NCBI RefSeq assembly: GCF_026015295.1
Contig: NZ_JAPDUW010000001.1
Coordinates: forward strand, 248,001-312,000
Source: Segatella copri
GTDB lineage: Bacteria > Bacteroidota > Bacteroidia > Bacteroidales > Bacteroidaceae
Length of the DNA stretch: 64,000 nucleotides
Direction of reading: 5' to 3'
This document shows positions 10,003 to 18,022 of this stretch, piece after piece (positions within the stretch are counted from its first letter, which is position 1; every line of letters begins with the position of its first letter). Under the pieces are notes generated by a model, which saw only the letters and a program-made list of their open reading frames with translations, was not told the origin of the DNA and searched no databases. The translations under genes were made by a program, and so were the position numbers.

Positions 10003-10131
10003 GGAAGTGTTGTTTCTACAATATTGTCTTTTCGTCGTATTGATTCAGGCGGGTAAGTGAGCCCTACGTAACGTTTACTGAGGCTTTTTTGAAGTTCAGA
10101 TGAGGCTTACTTGATGGGGCAGGAGTTAGCA

Positions 10132-10221
10132 GAAATTACATCACGACGTATCTGTTGCTGCGTCGTGACGCACCGATTGCTACGTCGTGACGCCTCAGAA
10201 GCTGCGTCGTGACGTAATTTC
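10132..10221. repeat. Large inverted repeat with four CGTCGTGACG-type units at 22-bp spacing
   Basis: Outer arms GAAATTACATCACGACG (10132-10148) and CGTCGTGACGTAATTTC (10205-10221) are inverted copies matching at 16 of 17 positions. CGTCGTGACG also occurs at 10161 and 10183, giving direct copies at 10161, 10183 and 10205, exactly 22 bp apart. Not coding: 22 is not a multiple of three. Part of the 862-bp gene-free stretch 9792-10653. Confidence 0.75.
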
Positions 10222-10314
10222 AGCAGCCTCAGGGCAAGCGGAGCCGCTTACGCTGATGAAACCATGTTCTTCATTGCGCAAGTTCATACGTTTCATTGAG
10301 CCGATACATCCGAC

Positions 10315-10449
10315 TGCGCTGGCTTGAAGATTCGATTGCGCTGGCTTGAAGATATGACTTCGTTGTCTCGAAGATTCGAATTCGTAAGCAGAATGAGACG
10401 GATTTGTTTGCTGAATGAAGTGGCTGAGTTAGCTGACTGAAGTGGCTGA
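10315..10449. repeat. Two further short tandem repeat families, again with 22-bp period
   Basis: TGCGCTGGCTTGAAGAT occurs at 10315 and 10337, with a degenerate third copy TTCGTTGTCTCGAAGAT at 10359. A different unit, TGAAGTGGCTGA, occurs at 10416 and 10438. All spacings are 22 bp, the same as in the unrelated unit at 10161-10214. Short minus-strand open frames across this stretch look like accidental readings. Confidence 0.6.
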
Positions 10450-10458
10450 AATAGCGAA

Positions 10459-10523
10459 AAAAAAAAGGGCATGTCATCGCACTTATGACACACTCTTCCT
10501 TATGTACTTACGCTGCAAAGATA
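10459..10523 (-). promoter_or_regulatory. Promoter followed at once by a terminator-like hairpin (possible short RNA)
   Basis: Minus-strand -7 box TATCTTTG at 10523-10516. About 15 nt after the expected start the RNA would fold GTGTCAT / ATGACAT (one G-U pair), then GCCC and ten T residues (10468-10459). A similar core, GTGTGTCATAAGT followed by ATGACA, is in the terminator at 22445. It may make a ~45-nt RNA or be the relic of an attenuated gene. Confidence 0.35.
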
Positions 10524-10596
10524 CGCTTTTCTTTCGTAACTTCCAAGAAATTAACTAAAAAAGTTTTTGTGGGTGGTAGGGGAGAAGGAGATAAAT

Positions 10597-10631
10597 AAAA
10601 AAGTGCAACGCCCAATAGGGGCATTGCACTT
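10597..10631 (-). terminator. Terminator of the second susCD unit
   Basis: Stem GTGCAACGCCC / GGGCATTGCAC (10 of 11 pairs) followed, on the minus strand, by TTTTTT. It lies 22 bp after the stop of the DUF4957-type lipoprotein gene. Confidence 0.8.
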
Positions 10632-10653
10632 TAATATGATAGTTTGATTGAAT

Positions 10654-12366
10654 TTATCTAATCCAACGTGGGTCACCTACCTTTTCCTTCTCCAAGATAG
10701 AGTTCTTAAGATAGAATTCGCCATTGGCTGCATTTTTGAACGCTGAGCCAGATGCTACTTCAAGTTTGTTAACTTCAAAAGAGTTTTTGTAGAAACTGAA
10801 GTCTGTGGTCTGGTATGTAGCTGTTGCATCAGGTTTTACTACACCATTCTTGTTAACGTTCAAATCCCAAGCTTGGATACCTCTAGCATTTGGATTGGCT
10901 GTCTTTGCAAGGATTGTTTTATTCATCTTAATATTAATTCCTTGTTTTGCATCTTTTGCATTGATGAAATAGCCATCTGCACCAACTACATTGTAGAAAG
11001 TACATGCATTTATGTCAATGGTTGTAGAAGATTTCGCCTTTGATAAATCGAAGACACTACTCTTTCCAAGACTGATGTTTGAGAATGTAGAGTTAACAAA
11101 CTTGATGTTGTTAATCTTGTCCATACCCTTGTTCATGCAAATGAATGCATAACCACCTGTACCATGATTATTTGAAATACAATTGTCAATGATAAGCAGG
11201 TTTACTGATTGACCAGAAGAAGCCTTGAAGTTAACAAGTGCTCTTTCCATGTTGCTGATGTTGCATTCTGTGAATCCCAAAGAATCGATATCGCAAGCTT
11301 TATCTTCATTGATGAAATATTGGCAGCCTGAAATGCCTTCATCTGTGTTCTGAAGTCCATCAATATTTACGTGTTCAAAGCTGATGTAACCATGATTTCC
11401 TGCTACAGATACAGCCTTCTTTACATTCAGTGTTGCCTTTTCACCAGCTCTACCAAAGAATGAAATAGAAACACCCTCTGGGATGCTGATTGCCTTTTCT
11501 GAAGTACCCAAGTCGATAGTCTTACCAGCAGGGATACCTAATGTGATAGATACATTAGAAGCACCTTCCATCTTCTCGAATGCCTTATTAGCCCACTCTT
11601 CGATGTCCTCATTTGTGATGACAGTACGGTCTTCATTCAGTTTTACAATGTAGTCGGCAGATGGTAATCCCTTGGCTGTCTTCACAGTCTTGGAACCACG
11701 AACTTTCTCTCCATTGAGTAAGCTAAATGTATATGAACGATTTGAGTTCAAACCTGTAATTTTATACTCACCAGCTTCGCGGTCAGCATCTGTCAGAGCA
11801 ATGTCCTCAGTCTGGATTTCTCCTTCGCTATCCTTATAAGTATAGCGAAGAGTGGTTACGTTAGAACCTGGAATCCATGTCAAGCGGATGTTATCGTCCA
11901 AGCGGTCTTTCTCCAAAACATCGTGAAGGATACCTGGAGTACGGAAAGAGTCGCCATCCTTATAATATACCCATTTTGATTCAGCCTTGGTTGAAGACAT
12001 AGCTTTTACACGCATGTAGTACTTGGTGTATTCTTCCAGGTTGTTAATGTCAACTGGAGCAGATGTGATGCTTTTGTCTTCACCGAAGATTCTTGCGTTC
12101 TCACCTCCCATAGGTACGTCATCATAAAGAGAGTCTGTGCTCAACTCTACGATGTAGTATTCTGTGTTCTTGTCATAAGCAGAGAAGTTGACTGCAATCT
12201 TGGTTGGTTGGTCGTCATCTGTGTCAACAGACAAAGCAGAACTCTTGACACCAAACAAGCGGTCGTGAGCACTGTCAACTTCCCAGTCGTTCTTATCTGT
12301 ACAAGAAACCATTGGAGTCATGGCCAAGAAGGCCAATGACATTCCAAATATATTCTTTATTTTCAT
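10654..12366 (-). CDS. DUF4957/DUF5123-type surface lipoprotein of a pectin locus
   Basis: 570 residues; lipoprotein signal with Cys in MTPMVSCTDKND. Residues ~40-240 contain two fibronectin-III-like segments (TEYYIVELSTDSLY, LTWIPGSNVTTLRYTY); residues ~245-560 form a repeated parallel-beta pattern (ISFFGRAGEKATLNVKK, INIKMNKTILAKTANPNARG) typical of the DUF4957-DUF5123 beta-helix found next to SusCD in pectin PULs. Likely the SusE-position glycan-binding protein. Third gene of the unit, 26 bp after SusD. The fold has no visible catalytic signature; binding role is inferred from position. Confidence 0.8.
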   Translation of the reverse strand: MKIKNIFGMSLAFLAMTPMVSCTDKNDWEVDSAHDRLFGVKSSALSVDTDDDQPTKIAVNFSAYDKNTEYYIVELSTDSLYDDVPMGGENARIFGEDKSITSAPVDINNLEEYTKYYMRVKAMSSTKAESKWVYYKDGDSFRTPGILHDVLEKDRLDDNIRLTWIPGSNVTTLRYTYKDSEGEIQTEDIALTDADREAGEYKITGLNSNRSYTFSLLNGEKVRGSKTVKTAKGLPSADYIVKLNEDRTVITNEDIEEWANKAFEKMEGASNVSITLGIPAGKTIDLGTSEKAISIPEGVSISFFGRAGEKATLNVKKAVSVAGNHGYISFEHVNIDGLQNTDEGISGCQYFINEDKACDIDSLGFTECNISNMERALVNFKASSGQSVNLLIIDNCISNNHGTGGYAFICMNKGMDKINNIKFVNSTFSNISLGKSSVFDLSKAKSSTTIDINACTFYNVVGADGYFINAKDAKQGINIKMNKTILAKTANPNARGIQAWDLNVNKNGVVKPDATATYQTTDFSFYKNSFEVNKLEVASGSAFKNAANGEFYLKNSILEKEKVGDPRWIR

Positions 12367-12392
12367 CTTATTTCTATTATTAACAGTTCGTA

Positions 12393-14327
12393 CTAATCGT
12401 TATAGCCATAAGAATTGTGCAAATGACCATTTGATGCAGAGATTGTGGTAGATGCAATAGGCATGAGGTATCTGTTCTTTACAGGTACATTGTCGCCTAC
12501 AAGACCACTGCTGATAGAAGGCAAGTTAGTGTTTACCTGAGTATCCTTGCCGCTTGTCAAGCTAGACTTGCCAAAGCTATCTGTACTACCAGTGAAGTCA
12601 GATTCAGACTGGTCTGCAGCGAGACCATACCAAGTTACACTGCTCATGTCAATCTTGGTCTTTGTGTCATCAGTATAGTTGAAGTAAATCTTCTCCTGAT
12701 ATTTCTTGTCAGTCAAGTCCTGGATATAAGTATCCTTGAACTCCTGAATCTTCTGAGCCAAGAGATTCCAGCGAATCAAATCCCATTTGCGGTAACCTTC
12801 TCCAGCAAACTCCCAAGCGTTCTCCTGTACGATTGCTTCGAACAGACCTTCCTTGGTTTTAGGAATGTTGTTGATGTAGTGGATTGCCAAAGCCTTGTCG
12901 CTGAAAGCACGGTCGTGTACTTCTGCAAGAGCCTGAAGTGCAGTCATACCTGCGTCACCATCATAACGACCTGTAGGACCAGCCAACTCGTTCATAACCT
13001 CAGCGTACCAAAGCAGAATCTGAGAGTAGCGCATCACGACAGGGTTAATACCTGTGGTGTGCTTAGCTGTTGCCTTCAAGTTGTCTGCCAACCACTTGTC
13101 GTTCATCTTGCGAGCATCCCACTTACCGCAGTAAAGACCAAATGGAGCGTTGCCAAGCATGCTCTCTACAGTCTTCTTGCCATCCTGTTTAATCTCGAAT
13201 GCTGCTACTGTAACGTCACGACGCTGGTCTGCCTTGTCGTAAGAGTAGAGGAGAGGCGCTGTCAACTTCAATTTACCAGTAGAGTTACCATAACCATATT
13301 CTGTAGTAACGCCATTCAAGCGTACACCAACTGTATAACCCAACTCACCAGTAACATTGCTACCCATAGGTATCTCGAAGAGGTTTTCCTGATAGGTCTT
13401 GTCGAGAGTCAGCTGGTTCAAGAGATACCATTCATTTTCGAATGATGGATTCAATTTGTGTGAACCACTCTTGATGATAGCACTGAGATGCTTGAGTGCA
13501 ATCTCATACAGTTCCTTACACTTAGCGGCACCTGGACGCTGTGTAGGGTAGGTTGCGTCTGTGTAAGTTGCAGTCTCGTAGCCTTCCTTCGCTTTTTCGC
13601 GGATAGCATATCCTGCACGTGTCAAGGCAATCTGTGCCAAGAGACCATGTGCATAACCCTTGGTTGCATGCTCTGTAGTGTATCCTTCTTGACCTGCCCA
13701 AGGAAGAAGTTCGATGGCTTCATCAAGATTTACCATTAAGCTGTCAAGGATGCTGTCGCGATCCATTTTATAAAGGTATGCATTGGAAAGGTCTGATTTT
13801 GATGACTCTGCCTTGAAAGGTACGTCACCGAAGAAACGTACCAGGTCGAGATAGCACTGTGCACGGAGTGTTAAAGCCTCACCGAGATAGCGTCCCATTG
13901 TTGCTTTGTCTGACTTGCTACCATTCTGGTACAGGTCGCTGTTATTTACGCCATCAACAACGTCGTTTGCGTCTTCAATAACACCATAGAGTGCATCCCA
14001 CACGCCAGAAATCTTAGACCATCCAGGATCGGCATTGTAGTTCATGTTACCACGCTCACTTGTAGCGTTAGTAGCGTCACTTCCAAGACCATCCACCAAT
14101 TCGATGTCGCTGTTCAGGTTCCATACGATGGCGAGGTCCTGAGAGTATGTACGGTCTTGAGTCAAACCGCCATATATCTTGTTTACTCGTAAGCCTGTGT
14201 AGTAGGTAGAACCATATACATTAGAGTTCTCCAACTCAGAAGGTGACTTCTGATCAAGGAAGTCTGAGCAAGAGACCAATGTTGCAGCTCCCAAAGCTAC
14301 CAAGACTTTTGAAAATATCTTGTTCAT
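12393..14327 (-). CDS. SusD/RagB-family surface glycan-binding lipoprotein (second pair)
   Basis: 644 residues; lipobox Cys in TLVSCSDFLDQKSP. SusD features include the early FLDQKSPSELEN segment, GEALTLRAQCYLDLVRFFGDVPF (TPR region) and the late ENAWEFAGEGYRKWDLIRWN signature, which is complete. Longer than the first SusD by ~75 residues. Cotranscribed with the SusC 16 bp upstream and the DUF4957-type protein 26 bp downstream. Expected to bind a different pectin fragment from the first pair, but nothing in the sequence fixes the ligand. Confidence 0.93.
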   Translation of the reverse strand: MNKIFSKVLVALGAATLVSCSDFLDQKSPSELENSNVYGSTYYTGLRVNKIYGGLTQDRTYSQDLAIVWNLNSDIELVDGLGSDATNATSERGNMNYNADPGWSKISGVWDALYGVIEDANDVVDGVNNSDLYQNGSKSDKATMGRYLGEALTLRAQCYLDLVRFFGDVPFKAESSKSDLSNAYLYKMDRDSILDSLMVNLDEAIELLPWAGQEGYTTEHATKGYAHGLLAQIALTRAGYAIREKAKEGYETATYTDATYPTQRPGAAKCKELYEIALKHLSAIIKSGSHKLNPSFENEWYLLNQLTLDKTYQENLFEIPMGSNVTGELGYTVGVRLNGVTTEYGYGNSTGKLKLTAPLLYSYDKADQRRDVTVAAFEIKQDGKKTVESMLGNAPFGLYCGKWDARKMNDKWLADNLKATAKHTTGINPVVMRYSQILLWYAEVMNELAGPTGRYDGDAGMTALQALAEVHDRAFSDKALAIHYINNIPKTKEGLFEAIVQENAWEFAGEGYRKWDLIRWNLLAQKIQEFKDTYIQDLTDKKYQEKIYFNYTDDTKTKIDMSSVTWYGLAADQSESDFTGSTDSFGKSSLTSGKDTQVNTNLPSISSGLVGDNVPVKNRYLMPIASTTISASNGHLHNSYGYND

Positions 14328-14343
14328 GTTCTTTGTTACTTTT

Positions 14344-17300
14344 TTAGAATGTTACATTAATACCACCTACAAATGTACGGCTCTTAGGGTATGCTGCGTA
14401 GTCTATACCTGGAGTCATAGGATTCTTTTTGCTGCTTGTGTCAACTTCAGGGTCGTAACCCTTATAGCTTGTCATGCAAAGCAAGTTGTAGCCGGTGAAG
14501 TAGATACGTACGTTGCTGATGAAGATGTTCTTCAACCAGGTCTTTGGCAATGTGTAGCCAATAGTTACGTTCTGCAAACGCAGGAATGAAGCGTCTTCTA
14601 CAGCATAATCAGTCAACTGCATGGCTGTAACGGCAGCTGGATTGTAGATGCTCTTGCCTTGGTTCAACTCGTTCAAGCGAGCCATAACTTCTTCTGTGCC
14701 ACCATATGTTGTGATGGTTGAAGTAGAAATCTTACCAAGGTTCAAACCATTGTTAGGGTCAATCCATGTGTAACGTTTGTCGAGGGTAAAGTCATCTACA
14801 AGGTTGTACTTCTTGTTAGAACCTGAATAGAAGGCGTTAGCCAGCTTGGTTCCGTTTACAATCTTGTTGCCAAGAGAGTAGTTGAAGAACACATTGAAGT
14901 CGAAGTTGCCTACGTGACCATCGAAACCGAAACCACCAGTTGTTGTAGGAACGGTATTTCCAAGACGCTGCTTGATAGGATTACCATTTTCGTCGCATTG
15001 TACCTTAGGACCACCAGGGTAGTAGGTACCGCCGAAGATGTCCTTGCTCTTGTCTTTTACTCCATCAGCCAATTCCCACTTGCCCTTAGCATTGAGAACC
15101 AAGTCGCCAGTGCCTGTAGCTGGGTCGTATACTGTATAGTAACCATTCATCTTGTAACCCCAGAGCTCACCAAGTCGGCCGCCCTGTTCTACACGGAAGT
15201 CTTCATACTTAGAGATGGTTGAACCACTCCAGTTGCTGCTCTGCCATGGATTCTCAAGATTCAACTCATCAATCTTGTTCTTGTTGTAAGAAACATTGAA
15301 GTTGAAGTTCAAGCCAAACATCTTTTTGTCTACGATGACTGCATTGAGTGCCAACTCGACACCCTTGTTAGATGTCTTACCGAAGTTCTGGAACTGGTAG
15401 CTATAACCTGTGTTTGATGGAATCAAAGTCTGCATCAAGAGGTCCTTAGTGGTATTCCAATAGAAATCCAATGTACCGCTGATACGTCCGTTAAAGAAAC
15501 CATAGTCGATACCGAAGTTACGGGTAACGGTTGTCTCCCACTTCAAGTTTGGATTGTAGAGATATTTTCCATGCTCCAACATAGAACCACGATTCTCATC
15601 AAAGAATGGAGCCTTTGATGTGTTGCTAGCCATAGAGTATACGGTAGAAATCAAACCGGAATTGATACGGTTGTTACCGGCAGTACCGAAACTCAAGCGA
15701 GCCTTCAAGTTAGAGAGCCACTTAGAAGCACCTTTCAGGAATGATTCGTCAGACATACGCCATGCCAAAGCTAAAGATGGGAATACGCCCCACTGGTTGC
15801 CGCTGCCAAACTTACTGGAGCCATCAGCACGCATAGTGAATGTTGCCAGATACTTATCATTCAATGTATAATTGATACGACCGAAGTATGAGAGGATGTT
15901 CTCATTGGCAGCGATAGTTCCTTCGTTTGGAAGGGCAGTACCTGCACCAGTATTTGACAAAACGTCATCAATACCAAAAGATGCTGGGTAAGCAACAGAT
16001 ATGGCATTTCTTGTAGTCTGCTCGCTGCTGCTCCATTCCTGACCCAACAATACGTTGATATGGTCACGGCCTCCGAAAAGCTTGCTGTTATCGTAAGTAA
16101 TAGTGTTGGCATTGCGCCAGTTCTTCTTGCTTACCTTAGTAAACACAGCTTGTGGCTGACCATTGTAGCCGTACTTTGAATTGGTTGTGGCATTAGAACC
16201 CCAAACCTGATCGGTATTGTTGTAATCCCAGCGATAACCAAATTCTGAGCGTAAGGTGATATTCTTGAAAGGCTTCCAGTTCAAACCTACGTTGTAGTTC
16301 TGCTGGAAACGCTCCTGATACTTATAAGAATCATAAATACGCTCGATAGGATTGCGTTCTACTGATGTTGAGTTCTCCTCGTCCTCATCGCTGTCTGTAA
16401 GAGGATATACTGGCCAGAACTTTACGGTATTGGCAACGATAGAGTTGGCTGCGTTGCTTTCATTTGTGTCAGCACCACCATTCAGACCATCAAGTTTGGT
16501 AAATGCCATACGAGCATTGAAGTCGAGTGACAACCACTTGTTTAACTTAGCGTTGAGTTTTGCGTTAACGTTGTTCTTTGCATAACCAGAACCAAGCATG
16601 ATACTCTTCTCATCGTTATGAGAGAAGCCAATGTTATACTTGATATCCTTAGTACCACCGCTAACGCTTACATTATACTGCTTTTGGTTACCAGTACGAC
16701 CGAATACTTCGTCCTGATAGTCTGTACCTTCTACAGACTTCCAGATATCGAGGTCGCTGTAGTTACCATAGTTTGTTGCACCAACTTCATAAAGAGAGTA
16801 TGCAAAGTTATAAGGATCAAGAGTCTTGATCAACTTTGTAACCTTCTTGTAGCCGAGAGAAGCATTGAAGTTTACCTGAGTCTTGCCCTCAGTTCCGCTC
16901 TTGGTTGTTACGATGATAACACCATTGGCACCACGGGCACCATAGATAGCTGTAGAGGAAGCATCCTTCAATACGTCGATGCTCTGGATTTCGCTAGGAG
17001 CGATGTCGCTGATAGAGCTTACAGGGAAACCGTCAACGATGTAGAGTGGAGAGTTGTCCTGAGAAAGGGAACCGCCACCACGCACGCGAATCTTCACGTC
17101 AGCATCTGGTGAACCTTCGGTGGTGGTGATATTTACACCCGCCATCTTACCGGTCATCGCCTCGCTTACGTTAGATACAGGAATGTTGGCAATCTGCTTG
17201 TCGCTGATAGAAGATACAGAACCTGTGAGGTCTTTCTTTCTAACAGTACCATAACCGATTACTACGACATCGTTGAGGGTGGTGTTGTCATCCTCAAGCT

Positions 17301-17589
17301 TTACATCGATTGATTCTTTACCTGCAACGCTTACTTCCTTAGCTTTCATACCAATGTATGAAATCTTCAGTTTCTTGCTTTTGCCTTTTAAGTTTACTGT
17401 GAAGTTACCGTCAATGTCGGTCACGCCACCATTGCCAGCTACACCTACCTCCATGACAGATGCGCCGATGATTGGCTCGCCCGTATTGTCAGTAACAACG
17501 CCTTTTACTGTTTGTGCAGATACACTTGTTACTACGAACATCAGTGCGCCTGCCAAAGCAATTTTCTTTTTTCTAAAATTACCAGACAT
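14344..17589 (-). CDS. SusC/RagA-family TonB-dependent outer-membrane transporter (second pair)
   Basis: 1081 residues; signal peptide to VSAQ, carboxypeptidase-regulatory-like domain ~28-100 (VKGVVTDNTGEPIIGA), TonB-box-like LNDVVVIGYGT, plug (RVRGGGSLSQDNSPLYIVDG, TAIYGARGANGVI) and barrel ending GINVTF. No STN domain. Only family-level similarity to the first SusC, so this is a separate transport system rather than a recent duplicate. First gene of susC-susD-DUF4957 with a ~180-nt structured leader. Confidence 0.95.
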   Translation of the reverse strand: MSGNFRKKKIALAGALMFVVTSVSAQTVKGVVTDNTGEPIIGASVMEVGVAGNGGVTDIDGNFTVNLKGKSKKLKISYIGMKAKEVSVAGKESIDVKLEDDNTTLNDVVVIGYGTVRKKDLTGSVSSISDKQIANIPVSNVSEAMTGKMAGVNITTTEGSPDADVKIRVRGGGSLSQDNSPLYIVDGFPVSSISDIAPSEIQSIDVLKDASSTAIYGARGANGVIIVTTKSGTEGKTQVNFNASLGYKKVTKLIKTLDPYNFAYSLYEVGATNYGNYSDLDIWKSVEGTDYQDEVFGRTGNQKQYNVSVSGGTKDIKYNIGFSHNDEKSIMLGSGYAKNNVNAKLNAKLNKWLSLDFNARMAFTKLDGLNGGADTNESNAANSIVANTVKFWPVYPLTDSDEDEENSTSVERNPIERIYDSYKYQERFQQNYNVGLNWKPFKNITLRSEFGYRWDYNNTDQVWGSNATTNSKYGYNGQPQAVFTKVSKKNWRNANTITYDNSKLFGGRDHINVLLGQEWSSSEQTTRNAISVAYPASFGIDDVLSNTGAGTALPNEGTIAANENILSYFGRINYTLNDKYLATFTMRADGSSKFGSGNQWGVFPSLALAWRMSDESFLKGASKWLSNLKARLSFGTAGNNRINSGLISTVYSMASNTSKAPFFDENRGSMLEHGKYLYNPNLKWETTVTRNFGIDYGFFNGRISGTLDFYWNTTKDLLMQTLIPSNTGYSYQFQNFGKTSNKGVELALNAVIVDKKMFGLNFNFNVSYNKNKIDELNLENPWQSSNWSGSTISKYEDFRVEQGGRLGELWGYKMNGYYTVYDPATGTGDLVLNAKGKWELADGVKDKSKDIFGGTYYPGGPKVQCDENGNPIKQRLGNTVPTTTGGFGFDGHVGNFDFNVFFNYSLGNKIVNGTKLANAFYSGSNKKYNLVDDFTLDKRYTWIDPNNGLNLGKISTSTITTYGGTEEVMARLNELNQGKSIYNPAAVTAMQLTDYAVEDASFLRLQNVTIGYTLPKTWLKNIFISNVRIYFTGYNLLCMTSYKGYDPEVDTSSKKNPMTPGIDYAAYPKSRTFVGGINVTF

Positions 17590-17697
17590 ACACTTTAGGT
17601 TTAGATAAAACTTATTCTAAATTACTAATATTCTAATGTTTTTATTTAATGTTTTTAAGTAGAATTCCAGTTCTGAGCAGATGCTTGCTGAAGGGAT

Positions 17698-17722
17698 GTT
17701 CCTCTTGGAACCCGAAGGCTCC
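17698..17722 (-). promoter_or_regulatory. Two mutually exclusive hairpins in the second susC leader
   Basis: On the minus-strand RNA, GGAGCC-UUCG-GGUUCC (17722-17707) makes a 6-bp hairpin with a stable UUCG loop. The sequence just after it, GTTCC-AAGA-GGAAC (17711-17698), makes a 5-bp hairpin using the same GGTTCC strand, so only one can form at a time. Sits ~110 nt before the susC start. Confidence 0.35.
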
Positions 17723-17773
17723 GATGGGGCAACCTAGATGCGTAGCAATAGCTAAGTCGTGGTTTTCTTGTTG

Positions 17774-17838
17774 CAAAAGTATATAAAAAATATGAGAATA
17801 TAGGTATATTGGGGGTAAAAAATTACGTAAACGTTTAC
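17774..17838 (-). promoter_or_regulatory. Promoter of second susCD unit with upstream PUL operator (site C)
   Basis: Minus-strand -7 box TACTTTTG (17781-17774). At 17823-17838 the plus strand reads TTACGTAAACGTTTAC, containing the perfect 12-bp palindrome GTAAACGTTTAC, 42 bp above the -7 box. The best palindrome of the four sites. The rest of 17590-18022 holds the leader and the terminator of the next gene. Confidence 0.65.
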
Positions 17839-17924
17839 AGATTTTTGAGTAAATACTCTGTTTTTTACATTTCGACGGTCTGTTTTCTCAGTTCCCGTTT
17901 TTGTTGTTTCGGGAGTTGAGGGAA

Positions 17925-17978
17925 CAAAAAAAGTGCAATATCCGGCACCCTTCTGAAAGAGGATGGGGATATTGCACT
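17925..17978 (-). terminator. Terminator of the CE8 gene
   Basis: 12-bp perfect stem AGTGCAATATCC / GGATATTGCACT followed on the minus strand by seven T residues, 45 bp after the CE8 stop. Confidence 0.85.
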
Positions 17979-18022
17979 CCGAATGTTATCTGTCAATCTA
18001 ATTACTTATGGTCTCTGCTTCT

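Noticed and set aside
10132..10449. CRISPR array
   Set aside because: Repeats of 10-17 bp with 5-12 bp between them, changing sequence within the region, and no cas genes: not a CRISPR.
10271..10493. Minus-strand open frames of 66-68 codons over the repeat region
   Set aside because: They read through a ten-base homopolymer and 22-bp repeats in different frames, with no recognisable protein pattern.
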